Both the position numbers and the translations under genes were made by a program. Below are positions 1 to 6,167 of a DNA stretch of 7,131 nucleotides, in pieces. How positions within the stretch are numbered: the first letter of the stretch is position 1; each line of letters opens with the position of its first letter. The notes under the pieces were generated by a model. It was not told the origin of the DNA and made no database searches. It saw nothing but the letters and a program-made list of their open reading frames with translations. Origin of the DNA: Alphaproteobacteria bacterium (GTDB taxonomy: Bacteria > Pseudomonadota > Alphaproteobacteria > Sphingomonadales > Sphingomonadaceae); NCBI GenBank assembly GCA_018830415.1, contig JAHJSJ010000166.1, positions 1-7,131 of the forward strand, read 5' to 3'.

Positions 1-2186
1 ATCGAGGACGTTTCACCCTGCCGGATGCGTTCCAGCAAGCGTTCAACCTCGGGCTCCTTCCGCAGACGATCGGCCACGCCATTGACGATCCGCTTGGTCT
101 CAGCCAGCGTGGTGCCCGGCACCATCTCGATTTCGACCCGGCTGTTTTCAGTATCGATGCTGGGCTGGAACTGAGGGGGGGTCTGAATGAACAGCACGAT
201 CGTGATCAGGAACGAAAACCAGCCCGCAGCCAGCATCCACACACGGTGATCATAAAACCGCGCGGTCATCCAGCGCGCGCCTTGCGCCAGCCGGCCCGAA
301 CCGCCTGCGGGCAACTCAATCGCCTTGAACGCCAGCCAACCCGACAGGAACGACAGGGCCGACACCAGCAGCACGATCACGATCTCGAATATCTTCGACA
401 CCAGCTTGTTCGCGAAGCCATTGGTATCGCTTGAAACGGCGGCGGCGATCTGGTTGTGCACGTCAAGCCCGATCAACCCCTTCCACGCCCCGCTGATCGA
501 ACCGCTGAACAGCTCGAACATCACCAGCGCGGGCACGGTCAGCAGCGCGATCACGGTCAGCAACAAGGCGAACATGTAAAGCGTCCGGCTGCGTGGGCCG
601 TCCAGCCCGGCGCGGCGCGCGGCCATCTTGCCGGTGTCAAGCGTCCAGGTCAGCACCTCCATATAGCGGTCGATCCAGCGCCCCGCGCCATGTTCGGCAT
701 GGCCTTTGGCATTGAGGAAATAGGCCGCCATCAACGGCGTGATCATCCGCGCCACGGCAAGGCTCATCAACACCGCGATCACCACCGTGATCCCGAAATT
801 CTGGAAGAACTGGCCGGAAATCCCCGGCATCAGACCCACCGGCAGGAACACCGCAACAATCGAGAAACTGGTGGCAACCACCGGCAGGCCGATTTCGTCC
901 GCCGCATCGATGCTCGCCTGATAGGCGGTTTTGCCCATGCGCATATGTCGCACGATATTCTCGATCTCCACGATCGCATCATCAACCAGCACGCCCGCCA
1001 CCAGCGCCAGCGCCAGCAGCGACAGGAAGTTGAGGTTGAAGCCCATCAGATCCATGAAAAAGAAGGTCGGGATCGCCGATAGCGGGATCGCGACCGCGCT
1101 GATGAAGGTCGCGCGCCAATCGCGCAGGAACAGGAACACCACCACCACCGCCAGCACCGCGCCTTCGACCAGCGCCCAGATCGAGGTGTTGTACTGCGCG
1201 CGGGTATAGGTGGTGCTGGTCGCCAGTTTGATGAACTTCACGCCATCATTCTCGGCCTCGATCTTGTCCATTTCTGCCAGTGCGGCATCATAGACGGTGA
1301 GGTCCGACGCGCCTCGCGCGCGGCTCATGGCGAAATTGACAACTTCCTTGCCGTTAACTTCGCTGATCGAATTGCGTTCGGAATAACCGTCGCGAACTGT
1401 CGCTACATCGGCCAGCCGCACGGTACGACCACCGCCGAGCTGAATCTGCGCCTGTGACAGTGCAAAGGCACTGTCCGAATTGCCGAGCACGCGCAGCGAC
1501 TGGCGTGTGCCGCCAATTTCGGCAAGGCCACCCGCTGCATCGATGTTGGTCTGGCGCAGCACAGCGTTGATCTGTGAGGCAGTCACCCCAAGCGACTGCA
1601 TCCGCGCCGGATCAAGGATCACCTCGATCTCGCGGTCGACCCCGCCGAAGCGGTTGACCTCGGCCATGCCCTCGATCTTCAGCAGACGCTTGGCTACGGT
1701 GTCGTCGATGAACCAGCTAAGCTGTTCGATCGTCATGTCATTGGCTTCGACCGCGACATAGCCAATCGGTTCCCCGACAACATTGACCTTGCCCACGCGC
1801 GGTTCAAGAATGCCGTCGGGCAAGCTGCCGCGTACGCCGTCAATCGCGGTTTCGACCTCGTTCACCGCTTCGATCAGGTCGGTTCCGATTTCGAATTCGA
1901 CAAAGGTATTGGAACTGCCTTCGCGCGCGGTCGACTGAATCGAATTGACCCCGTTGATCGACCGCAGCGCGCTTTCAACGCGCTGGGTGATCTGGTTCTC
2001 GATCTCGGTCGGCGAAGCGCCAGGCTGAGCAATTGTGACGTTAACCGCCGGGAATTCGACATCCGGGTTATCAGTCACATCCATCCGCAGAAAACTGACG
2101 ATCCCGGCGAACAACAGGCCGGTGAACAACACCAGCGGAATCACCGGGTTTCGGATCGACCAGGCCGAGATGTCGCGTAAAGCCAT
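1..2186 (-). CDS. RND-family efflux permease, inner-membrane subunit (C-terminal part beyond the window)
   Basis: This is a proton-driven resistance-nodulation-division pump subunit of the AcrB/MexB superfamily, expected as an inner-membrane trimer that takes up substrates mainly from the periplasm. The frame is open from ATG at 2186 to the left edge, giving 728 codons without a stop; usual family length is about 1,030-1,070. Residues about 10-30 form the first membrane helix and about 35-330 the first porter/docking half. Helices 2-6 follow to about 490. The helix-4 motif LVDDAIVEIEN puts D402/D403 where AcrB has its proton-relay pair D407/D408. GISGQFFQNFG near 455-465 matches the AcrB helix-6 entry. 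Residues about 500-645 are unusual: an insertion of roughly 115 residues with two additional hydrophobic stretches (about 536-557 and 599-620) precedes helix 7 (about 650-668). The second porter half starts near 675 and is cut. The start has only a weak ribosome site (AGGCAAGA) and lies 78 bp behind the adaptor gene, so co-transcription is likely. The substrate cannot be told from this sequence. Confidence 0.95.
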   Translation of the reverse strand, partial: MALRDISAWSIRNPVIPLVLFTGLLFAGIVSFLRMDVTDNPDVEFPAVNVTIAQPGASPTEIENQITQRVESALRSINGVNSIQSTAREGSSNTFVEFEIGTDLIEAVNEVETAIDGVRGSLPDGILEPRVGKVNVVGEPIGYVAVEANDMTIEQLSWFIDDTVAKRLLKIEGMAEVNRFGGVDREIEVILDPARMQSLGVTASQINAVLRQTNIDAAGGLAEIGGTRQSLRVLGNSDSAFALSQAQIQLGGGRTVRLADVATVRDGYSERNSISEVNGKEVVNFAMSRARGASDLTVYDAALAEMDKIEAENDGVKFIKLATSTTYTRAQYNTSIWALVEGAVLAVVVVFLFLRDWRATFISAVAIPLSAIPTFFFMDLMGFNLNFLSLLALALVAGVLVDDAIVEIENIVRHMRMGKTAYQASIDAADEIGLPVVATSFSIVAVFLPVGLMPGISGQFFQNFGITVVIAVLMSLAVARMITPLMAAYFLNAKGHAEHGAGRWIDRYMEVLTWTLDTGKMAARRAGLDGPRSRTLYMFALLLTVIALLTVPALVMFELFSGSISGAWKGLIGLDVHNQIAAAVSSDTNGFANKLVSKIFEIVIVLLVSALSFLSGWLAFKAIELPAGGSGRLAQGARWMTARFYDHRVWMLAAGWFSFLITIVLFIQTPPQFQPSIDTENSRVEIEMVPGTTLAETKRIVNGVADRLRKEPEVERLLERIRQGETSS

Positions 2187-2264
2187 GATGTTCTTGCCTG
2201 TGTTGCGCGGTTCTTGCGTATCAGTCAGTCAGTTACGCGGGCCAGCCGCGCGGGGACGAAAATT

Positions 2265-3455
2265 TTACTTCTTGAGCGGTTGCGGATTGACCGTTTCGCC
2301 AGGGTTGAGAAACCCGCCGGCGCGCAGCACGACGCGTTCGTTACCCGACAGGCCTTCGGTAATAGCGATTCCGTTTTTGGTCACCGCGCCGGTTTTGACG
2401 CTGCGCCGCTCTGCCTTGTTATCTTCGCCGACGATATAGACAAAGCTGCCATCGCCATCGGCCAGCACGGAACTTTCAGGCAATAGCGTGGCGGTGAAGC
2501 TGCCGCTATTGATGCGCGCTGTAGCAAAGCCGCCGGGACGCAATGCCGACGCGAATGGCAGTGCGATCCGCGCAATGCCTTGACGGGTCGCCTGATCAAT
2601 TACCGGGGAAAGCTGCCACACCTGCCCCGTAAAGGACTGTTCTGATCCGGTCGGGGTCACGCTGGCAATGGTGCCGACCGACAAGCTGGCGAGCTGTTCT
2701 TCGCTAAGCTGGGCGAGCATTTCCATCTCCCCGCCGCTGGCAATGGTGAACAGCGCGCCGGTGCCTGGGCTGACCGTCTGCCCGGGCTCGACTTCGCGCG
2801 CCAGCACATAGCCCGTCGCGGGGGCAACAATATTCAACCGCTGGTTGCGGGCGCGCAGTTCGCGCAGCTGCGCTTCGGCGACCCTGACCCGCGCTGCCGC
2901 AGCATCACGGGTGGCGGTCAACCGGTCGACATCGGCCTTGGACACAAACCCGCGTTCAACCAGTTGCAGCGAGCGATCAAGATTAGCCTGCGCGATATTG
3001 GCATCAGCCCGGGCGACTTCGACCTGCGCCGATTGCGCTTCGGCCTGCTCCACCTGCACGCTGCGATCGATCACCGCCAGCACTTGCCCTGCCTGCACCC
3101 AATCGCCAGCATCAACAGTAACGCGCAGCACCTGCCCGCCTTCACCGACCACGCCCACCGGCATCGGTCGCCGCGCGGCGAGCGTGCCGGGTGCTTCGAT
3201 TTCGCCCGATATGCTGGTCTTGCCGGGGGTGATGACTGTAACCGAGGGGGCCTGCGAATTATCATCGCCCACCGCCACCGGCTCCCCGCCAGCAAGCGCG
3301 AAATAGGCCGCAATCGCCAGCAGCAGCCCGAACAGGCCCAGCCCGCCGATCATCAGCCAGCGCGGAATCGCGGGCACCGACAGCGTGCGCGAACCGCTGA
3401 AATCGGTGTTTACGCCGTCCGCCGCCTCGGCCGTGATCGTCGTCTCGTAATTCAT
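2265..3455 (-). CDS. RND efflux periplasmic adaptor (membrane fusion protein, HlyD/AcrA family)
   Basis: This adaptor subunit links the RND permease encoded just downstream to an outer-membrane channel. It has 396 residues, normal for the family. It begins with a cytoplasmic tail of about 30 residues and one hydrophobic helix (about 33-55). There is no lipobox cysteine, so it should be membrane-anchored rather than a lipoprotein as AcrA is. The first lipoyl half is at about 98-131 (GEGGQVLRVTVDAGDWVQAG). An Ala/Gln/Arg-rich helical hairpin follows (about 132-205), then the second lipoyl half at about 206-238 (NIVAPATGYV, VEPGQTVSPG), and beta-barrel and membrane-proximal domains to the end. 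At the hairpin tip, R161, L165 and S172 have the R-x3-L-x6-S spacing of the AcrA motif that contacts TolC. The ATG at 3455 has a good GAAGGA ribosome site at 3462-3467. It ends in TAA, 78 bp before the permease start. No regulator gene is adjacent in this window. Confidence 0.94.
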   Translation of the reverse strand: MNYETTITAEAADGVNTDFSGSRTLSVPAIPRWLMIGGLGLFGLLLAIAAYFALAGGEPVAVGDDNSQAPSVTVITPGKTSISGEIEAPGTLAARRPMPVGVVGEGGQVLRVTVDAGDWVQAGQVLAVIDRSVQVEQAEAQSAQVEVARADANIAQANLDRSLQLVERGFVSKADVDRLTATRDAAAARVRVAEAQLRELRARNQRLNIVAPATGYVLAREVEPGQTVSPGTGALFTIASGGEMEMLAQLSEEQLASLSVGTIASVTPTGSEQSFTGQVWQLSPVIDQATRQGIARIALPFASALRPGGFATARINSGSFTATLLPESSVLADGDGSFVYIVGEDNKAERRSVKTGAVTKNGIAITEGLSGNERVVLRAGGFLNPGETVNPQPLKK

Positions 3456-3502
3456 CGCCGTTCCTTCACTCAGACCGATCCCCCAAAGGGTTATGCGCGT
3501 CC

Positions 3503-3553
3503 TAGAGTGTATTACCTCTATAAGTCACCAAGCGCAACGTCTGATAGAACGTC
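3503..3553 (-). promoter_or_regulatory. Candidate promoter and operator of the efflux operon
   Basis: Reading the minus strand toward the adaptor gene, TTGCGC (3537-3532) and TAATAC (3514-3509) are separated by 17 bp, an acceptable but imperfect -35/-10 pair. This gives a leader of about 46 nt. The -10 lies inside an inverted repeat at 3503-3520 with arms TAGAG and CTCTA around 8 bp, as expected for a repressor site. Just upstream, GACGTT occurs twice with 12 bp periodicity (3553-3548 and 3541-3536). This local stretch is more AT-rich than its surroundings. Which protein binds is unknown. The call is inference from position and symmetry only. Confidence 0.3.
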
Positions 3554-3607
3554 AAGCGGGTTCGGGCAATGCACGCATCGACCGGTGACTTTCAGCCTAG
3601 ACGAAGG

Positions 3608-3628
3608 GCGCGGGCAGGTTCCCCGCGC
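3608..3628 (-). terminator. GC-rich stem-loop behind the GlsB-like gene, weak terminator candidate
   Basis: GCGCGGG (3608-3614) and CCCGCGC (3622-3628) form a perfect 7 bp stem with a 7 nt loop. It begins about 21 nt after the stop codon of the minus-strand gene at 3650-3919. The sequence beyond it on the minus strand (CCTTCGTCTAGG) has no real U-tract, so it may be a poor intrinsic terminator or only a 3' end stabiliser. Its position between two minus-strand genes fits a transcript end. Confidence 0.4.
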
Positions 3629-3649
3629 GAAATCAGCGATGAAGCGGTT

Positions 3650-3919
3650 TCAGCGCACCTTGCCGCGCCGGATAAGGTTGACGATACCCAGCAGCACAAC
3701 CGCGCCGAGCACCGCGACCAGCAATCCGGTGATCGAAAATTCCTGAACGCTTCCGCTGATCCCGAGTAACGGGCCGGCAATCAGATTGCCAACGACCGAT
3801 CCAACGCAGCCGACCACGATGTTCAGGAAAATCCCCATCGATGCATCGCGATTCATGACCAGACTGGCAAGCCAGCCGGCTACCCCGCCGACGATTATTG
3901 CGACGATCCAACCACCCAT
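3650..3919 (-). CDS. GlsB/YeaQ/YmgE-family small membrane protein (transglycosylase-associated family)
   Basis: This 89-residue hydrophobic protein has three predicted membrane helices at about 4-21, 29-52 and 62-82 and a short basic tail (RRGKVR). The Gly-rich first helix GGWIVAIIVGGVAGWLAS, and the Gly/Val-rich second helix after a short polar MNRDAS link, are characteristic of the family named transglycosylase-associated protein or GlsB. These proteins are associated with envelope or general stress in several bacteria, but their biochemical role is not settled. The ATG at 3919 is chosen because AGGGAG lies 7 nt upstream (3932-3927) and the protein then begins directly with the family's first helix. 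An in-frame ATG at 3970 would add 17 basic residues and has no such support. The gene is transcribed in the same direction as the efflux genes but is separated by a stem-loop and its own gap, so it is probably an independent unit. Confidence 0.88.
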   Translation of the reverse strand: MGGWIVAIIVGGVAGWLASLVMNRDASMGIFLNIVVGCVGSVVGNLIAGPLLGISGSVQEFSITGLLVAVLGAVVLLGIVNLIRRGKVR

Positions 3920-4007
3920 AGCAACTCTCCCTGACCGGCGGGGCCGAAACTGGCTAGCCCACCATCGCACAGTGCTAGCGGATTTTGTCAGCGAATGCCA
4001 ATAATAG

Positions 4008-4068
4008 GCCGATACAGGGAGCCGATATGGGGCCGATATAGGGGGCCGATATAGGGGGCCGACATGGG
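4008..4068. repeat. Tandem repeat, five units of 11-13 bp
   Basis: Five consecutive units begin with GCCGA: at 4008 (13 bp), 4021 (11), 4032 (13), 4045 (13) and 4058 (11), followed by a decayed GCCAGAT at 4069. The 4032 and 4045 units are identical (GCCGATATAGGGG). The 11 bp units carry ATGGG in place of ATAGGGG. The array ends 7 bp before the stop codon of sciP, so it lies in the 3' untranslated region of the sciP transcript and upstream of the GlsB-like gene. No promoter or protein-binding function can be read from it. The near-identical copies suggest recent slippage and possible length variation between strains. Confidence 0.85.
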
Positions 4069-4075
4069 GCCAGAT

Positions 4076-4375
4076 TCAATATTTCAGCTGGCGTTCGTAA
4101 AGGTCGCGGTAATGCTGGATTCTGGTGACTCTGAGGCCATGCATCCCCGAACGATCAACCGCGCGCTGCCACGAGGCAAATTCCTCAAGTGTCAGGCCAT
4201 AGCGCGCCAGCGCTTCGTCAAGCGTCAGCAGGCCGCCGTTGACCGCCGCCACCACTTCGGCCTTGCGCCGCACCACCCAGCGCCTTGTGTCGGGAGAAGG
4301 CAGGTCGGCAAGGGTCAGCGGCTCGCCGAGCGGGCCGATTACCTGTGCGGGGCGGATGTCCTGGTTCTCAATCAT
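4076..4375 (-). CDS. sciP: CtrA inhibitor SciP (DUF1153 family)
   Basis: This small helix-turn-helix protein has 99 residues, against roughly 90 for the Caulobacter protein. In Caulobacter, SciP accumulates in G1, binds the cell-cycle regulator CtrA and prevents transcription of CtrA-activated genes such as ccrM and flagellar genes. The family signature is clear: GPLGEPLTLADLPSPDTRRW (14-33), the basic RRKAEVVAAV segment (36-45), GGLLTLDEALARYGLTLEEF (47-66) forming the helix-turn-helix, WQRAVDRSGMHGLRVTRIQ (69-87), then a short tail that is less conserved. The ATG at 4375 overlaps the stop of the preceding gene in ATGA (4375-4372), so its translation is probably coupled to that gene. The stop at 4076 is followed at once by the tandem repeat. 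Presence of sciP implies a CtrA system in this organism. The family call is very secure; equivalent function in a sphingomonad is inferred. Confidence 0.95.
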   Translation of the reverse strand: MIENQDIRPAQVIGPLGEPLTLADLPSPDTRRWVVRRKAEVVAAVNGGLLTLDEALARYGLTLEEFASWQRAVDRSGMHGLRVTRIQHYRDLYERQLKY

Positions 4376-4830
4376 TGCATTTCTTTCGCATCGCCTGAAC
4401 GGTTTGCATCATTGGCGTCGAGCATGTCATCCAAGGCTTTAGATTGCTCTAAAGCATCATGGTTAACGTCGGGTTCGTTATCTTCGAGCAGTGCAAAATA
4501 ACTGGCGGCGGCATCGCCAAAGCTCGCGGCGCTGCCTTCGATCAGGGCTTGCACTTCGTTGCGCAGCAGCAGCCTGAGGTCGCGCGCGGCATTGAGCCGG
4601 GCGGTGATTTCGCTCCATTCAACCGCGCGCAAGGCATCGCCTGCGCGCCGGGGCACGCGCGATTCGAATCGTGCTGCCGACATCGTCTGCACCGCGCGGT
4701 GCACGCGCGCGCCTTCATCAGGCCGAACGCCGCCCGCAAACGCGCGGTAGGGGGTGGAAATGGAGTTTGCTTTCTCGAACATCACCGCCCTGCATAAGGC
4801 CAGTGCGTCAAGATCGGGTAAAGCCGCCAT
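4372..4830 (-). CDS. Hypothetical protein translationally coupled to sciP
   Basis: I do not recognise this protein. It has 152 residues if it starts at ATG 4830, or 136 if it starts at ATG 4782. The inner start has the better ribosome site (AGGG five bases upstream), while the outer has only AAGG eight bases away. Visible features are a basic, Arg-rich middle (about 41-95, including SRVPRRAGDALRAVEW and ARDLRLLLRNEVQ), probably mostly helical, and a strongly acidic C-terminus (about 115-152, LLEDNEPDVNHDALEQ and DDMLDANDAN). It has no signal peptide, membrane helix or catalytic motif. Its reality is supported by GC-rich codon use and by the 4 bp stop/start overlap with sciP. The division into a basic and an acidic half could suit an adaptor or regulatory partner, but that is speculation. 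It is transcribed divergently from mnmA. Confidence 0.75.
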   Translation of the reverse strand: MAALPDLDALALCRAVMFEKANSISTPYRAFAGGVRPDEGARVHRAVQTMSAARFESRVPRRAGDALRAVEWSEITARLNAARDLRLLLRNEVQALIEGSAASFGDAAASYFALLEDNEPDVNHDALEQSKALDDMLDANDANRSGDAKEMQ

Positions 4831-4932
4831 TTACCTAGCCTTAGGAATAGTGCTGGCCTGTGCGGCAACCCTGCCGCCTGTTCACACCTCTGGCGAAGAT
4901 CGCCGGGGGCCGCTATATGGCCCGTCATCTCC
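4831..4932. promoter_or_regulatory. Divergent intergenic region between the sciP operon and mnmA
   Basis: These 102 bp must hold the promoters of both the minus-strand unknown gene-sciP pair and plus-strand mnmA. Toward mnmA, TATATG at 4914-4919 could be a -10 element, which would leave a very short leader, but no good -35 is found 16-18 bp upstream. Toward the unknown gene, TTGCCG lies 17 bp from CCTAAG, a poor match. Neither a full CtrA box (TTAA-N7-TTAA) nor an obvious ribosome site for mnmA is visible. The region is assigned by geometry rather than by strong motifs. Confidence 0.4.
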
Positions 4933-6102
4933 ATGATCACGCCCGCGCTCCTCGAAGCCGGCCCGCTGACCGGGCCTGATGCTGCCGCCCTGTTCGACCT
5001 GCCCCGCGCCGCCGCCGATTGCCGGATCGTCGTCGCGATGAGCGGCGGGGTCGATTCCTCGGTGGTCGCCGCACTTGCCGCTGCCAGCGGGGCGGAAGTG
5101 ATCGGAATTACGCTCCAGCTGTATGATTATGGCGCGGCCACCGGGCGCAAGGGCGCGTGCTGCGCAGGTGACGATATTCGCGATGCCCGCGCGGTGGCGG
5201 ATCGGCTGGGCATTGCGCATTACGTGTTCGACCATGAAAACGCCTTTCGCGAAGAGGTGGTCGAACAATTCGCTGACGAATATCTCGCGGGGCGCACCCC
5301 GGTGCCGTGCATCCGCTGCAATATGGGGCCGAAATTCACCGACCTGTTCCGCATGGCGCGCGAATTGGGTGCGGATTGCCTTGCGACGGGGCATTATGTC
5401 CGTCGGGTGATGACGCCGCAAGGCCCGCAACTGCACCGCGCCTTCGATCCGGCGCGCGACCAGTCGTATTTTCTTTATGGCACCACCGAAGCACAGCTCG
5501 ATTACCTGCGCTTCCCTTTGGGCGGGATGCCCAAGCCGCAGGTGCGCGAACTCGCCGAAGCGGCAGGATTGCGTAACGCGGCCAAGCCTGACAGCCAGGA
5601 CATCTGCTTTGTGCCCGATGGCGATTACGCCAAGATCGTCACCAAGGTGCGCCCCGAAGGCGCAGCACCGGGAGCGATCGTCCACGCTGCCACCGGGGAG
5701 ACCTTGGGGGCACACAAGGGCATCGTTCATTTCACCGTCGGCCAGCGCAAGGGGCTGGATATCGGTGGTCAGCCCGAACCGCTTTATGTCATCGGGCTGG
5801 ATGCAACAGCGCGCGAAGTGCGGGTCGGGCCAAAGCGGATGCTGGCGGTCAATGCCGCGCGCGTGACCGAAACCAACCGCATCGGGCCGCTGGGTGATGA
5901 ACCGCTGACGGCAAAAGTGCGCAGCCTCGCCAAACCGGTGCCGATCGTGCTTGATGGCTCACTGGGCGATGGCGCTGCGGTCACAATCCGCTTCACCGCC
6001 CCCGAATATGGCGTCGCGCCGGGGCAGGCTGCCGTGATCTATGCCGGAGAGCGGGTGATCGGCGGCGGCTGGATCGATTCGACCGAGAAGGTTCCGGCCT
6101 GA
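4933..6102 (+). CDS. mnmA: tRNA-specific 2-thiouridylase MnmA
   Basis: This cytoplasmic enzyme adenylates and thiolates U34 of the tRNAs for Lys, Glu and Gln, the s2 step of the mnm5s2U wobble modification, taking sulfur from a persulfide relay. It has 389 residues, near the usual 360-390. The PP-loop ATP site is SGGVDSS at 37-43 in the first Rossmann strand. The alphaproteobacterial KGACCAGDDIRDAR stretch lies at 73-86. The catalytic cysteines are C126 (PCIRC) and C225 (SQDICF). GHY is at 153-155 and the DQSYFLYG tRNA-binding region at 176-183. VGQRKGLDIGG in the central domain and a beta-barrel C-terminal domain ending GGGWIDS complete the fold. All key residues are present. The ATG at 4933 leaves a normal N-terminal lead before the first strand; it lacks a clear ribosome site. 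A lipid-kinase-like gene follows after 65 bp. Confidence 0.97.
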   Translation: MITPALLEAGPLTGPDAAALFDLPRAAADCRIVVAMSGGVDSSVVAALAAASGAEVIGITLQLYDYGAATGRKGACCAGDDIRDARAVADRLGIAHYVFDHENAFREEVVEQFADEYLAGRTPVPCIRCNMGPKFTDLFRMARELGADCLATGHYVRRVMTPQGPQLHRAFDPARDQSYFLYGTTEAQLDYLRFPLGGMPKPQVRELAEAAGLRNAAKPDSQDICFVPDGDYAKIVTKVRPEGAAPGAIVHAATGETLGAHKGIVHFTVGQRKGLDIGGQPEPLYVIGLDATAREVRVGPKRMLAVNAARVTETNRIGPLGDEPLTAKVRSLAKPVPIVLDGSLGDGAAVTIRFTAPEYGVAPGQAAVIYAGERVIGGGWIDSTEKVPA

Positions 6103-6167
6103 TTTTGGCAAAGTTCCGGGCAAAGATGGCAGTGGAAAATCGGGTGTCCGGCACGTATAGGGTAATC

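Noticed and set aside
456..1082. Plus-strand 208-codon open frame
   Set aside because: It is antisense to the RND permease and consists of His/Arg/Gln-rich sequence without a domain; it is a shadow.
2964..3746. Plus-strand 260-codon open frame across the adaptor start
   Set aside because: It crosses the adaptor gene, the promoter region and the end of the GlsB-like gene in antisense, with no family resemblance.
3920..3970. N-terminal extension of the GlsB-like protein to ATG 3970
   Set aside because: The added residues are basic and unlike the family N-terminus, and the ATG at 3919 has a well-spaced AGGGAG ribosome site.
4754..4936. Plus-strand 60-codon frame with a hydrophobic stretch (YLALGIVLACAATLPP) whose stop overlaps the mnmA start in ATGA
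   Set aside because: It overlaps the antisense unknown gene for 77 bp, uses CTA, TTA and ATA codons that are rare in this GC-rich DNA, and has no evident ribosome site. It is probably the AT-richer promoter region read as protein, though the overlap with mnmA makes it worth a glance.
4882..5730. Minus-strand 282-codon open frame
   Set aside because: It is fully antisense to mnmA, whose motifs are complete. It is a typical shadow frame of GC-rich coding sequence with Arg/His/Gly-rich nonsense composition.
6089..6118. Repeat of GTTCCGG around the mnmA stop codon as a possible terminator
   Set aside because: The two copies are in direct, not inverted, orientation and no T-tract follows, so it does not form a terminator hairpin.
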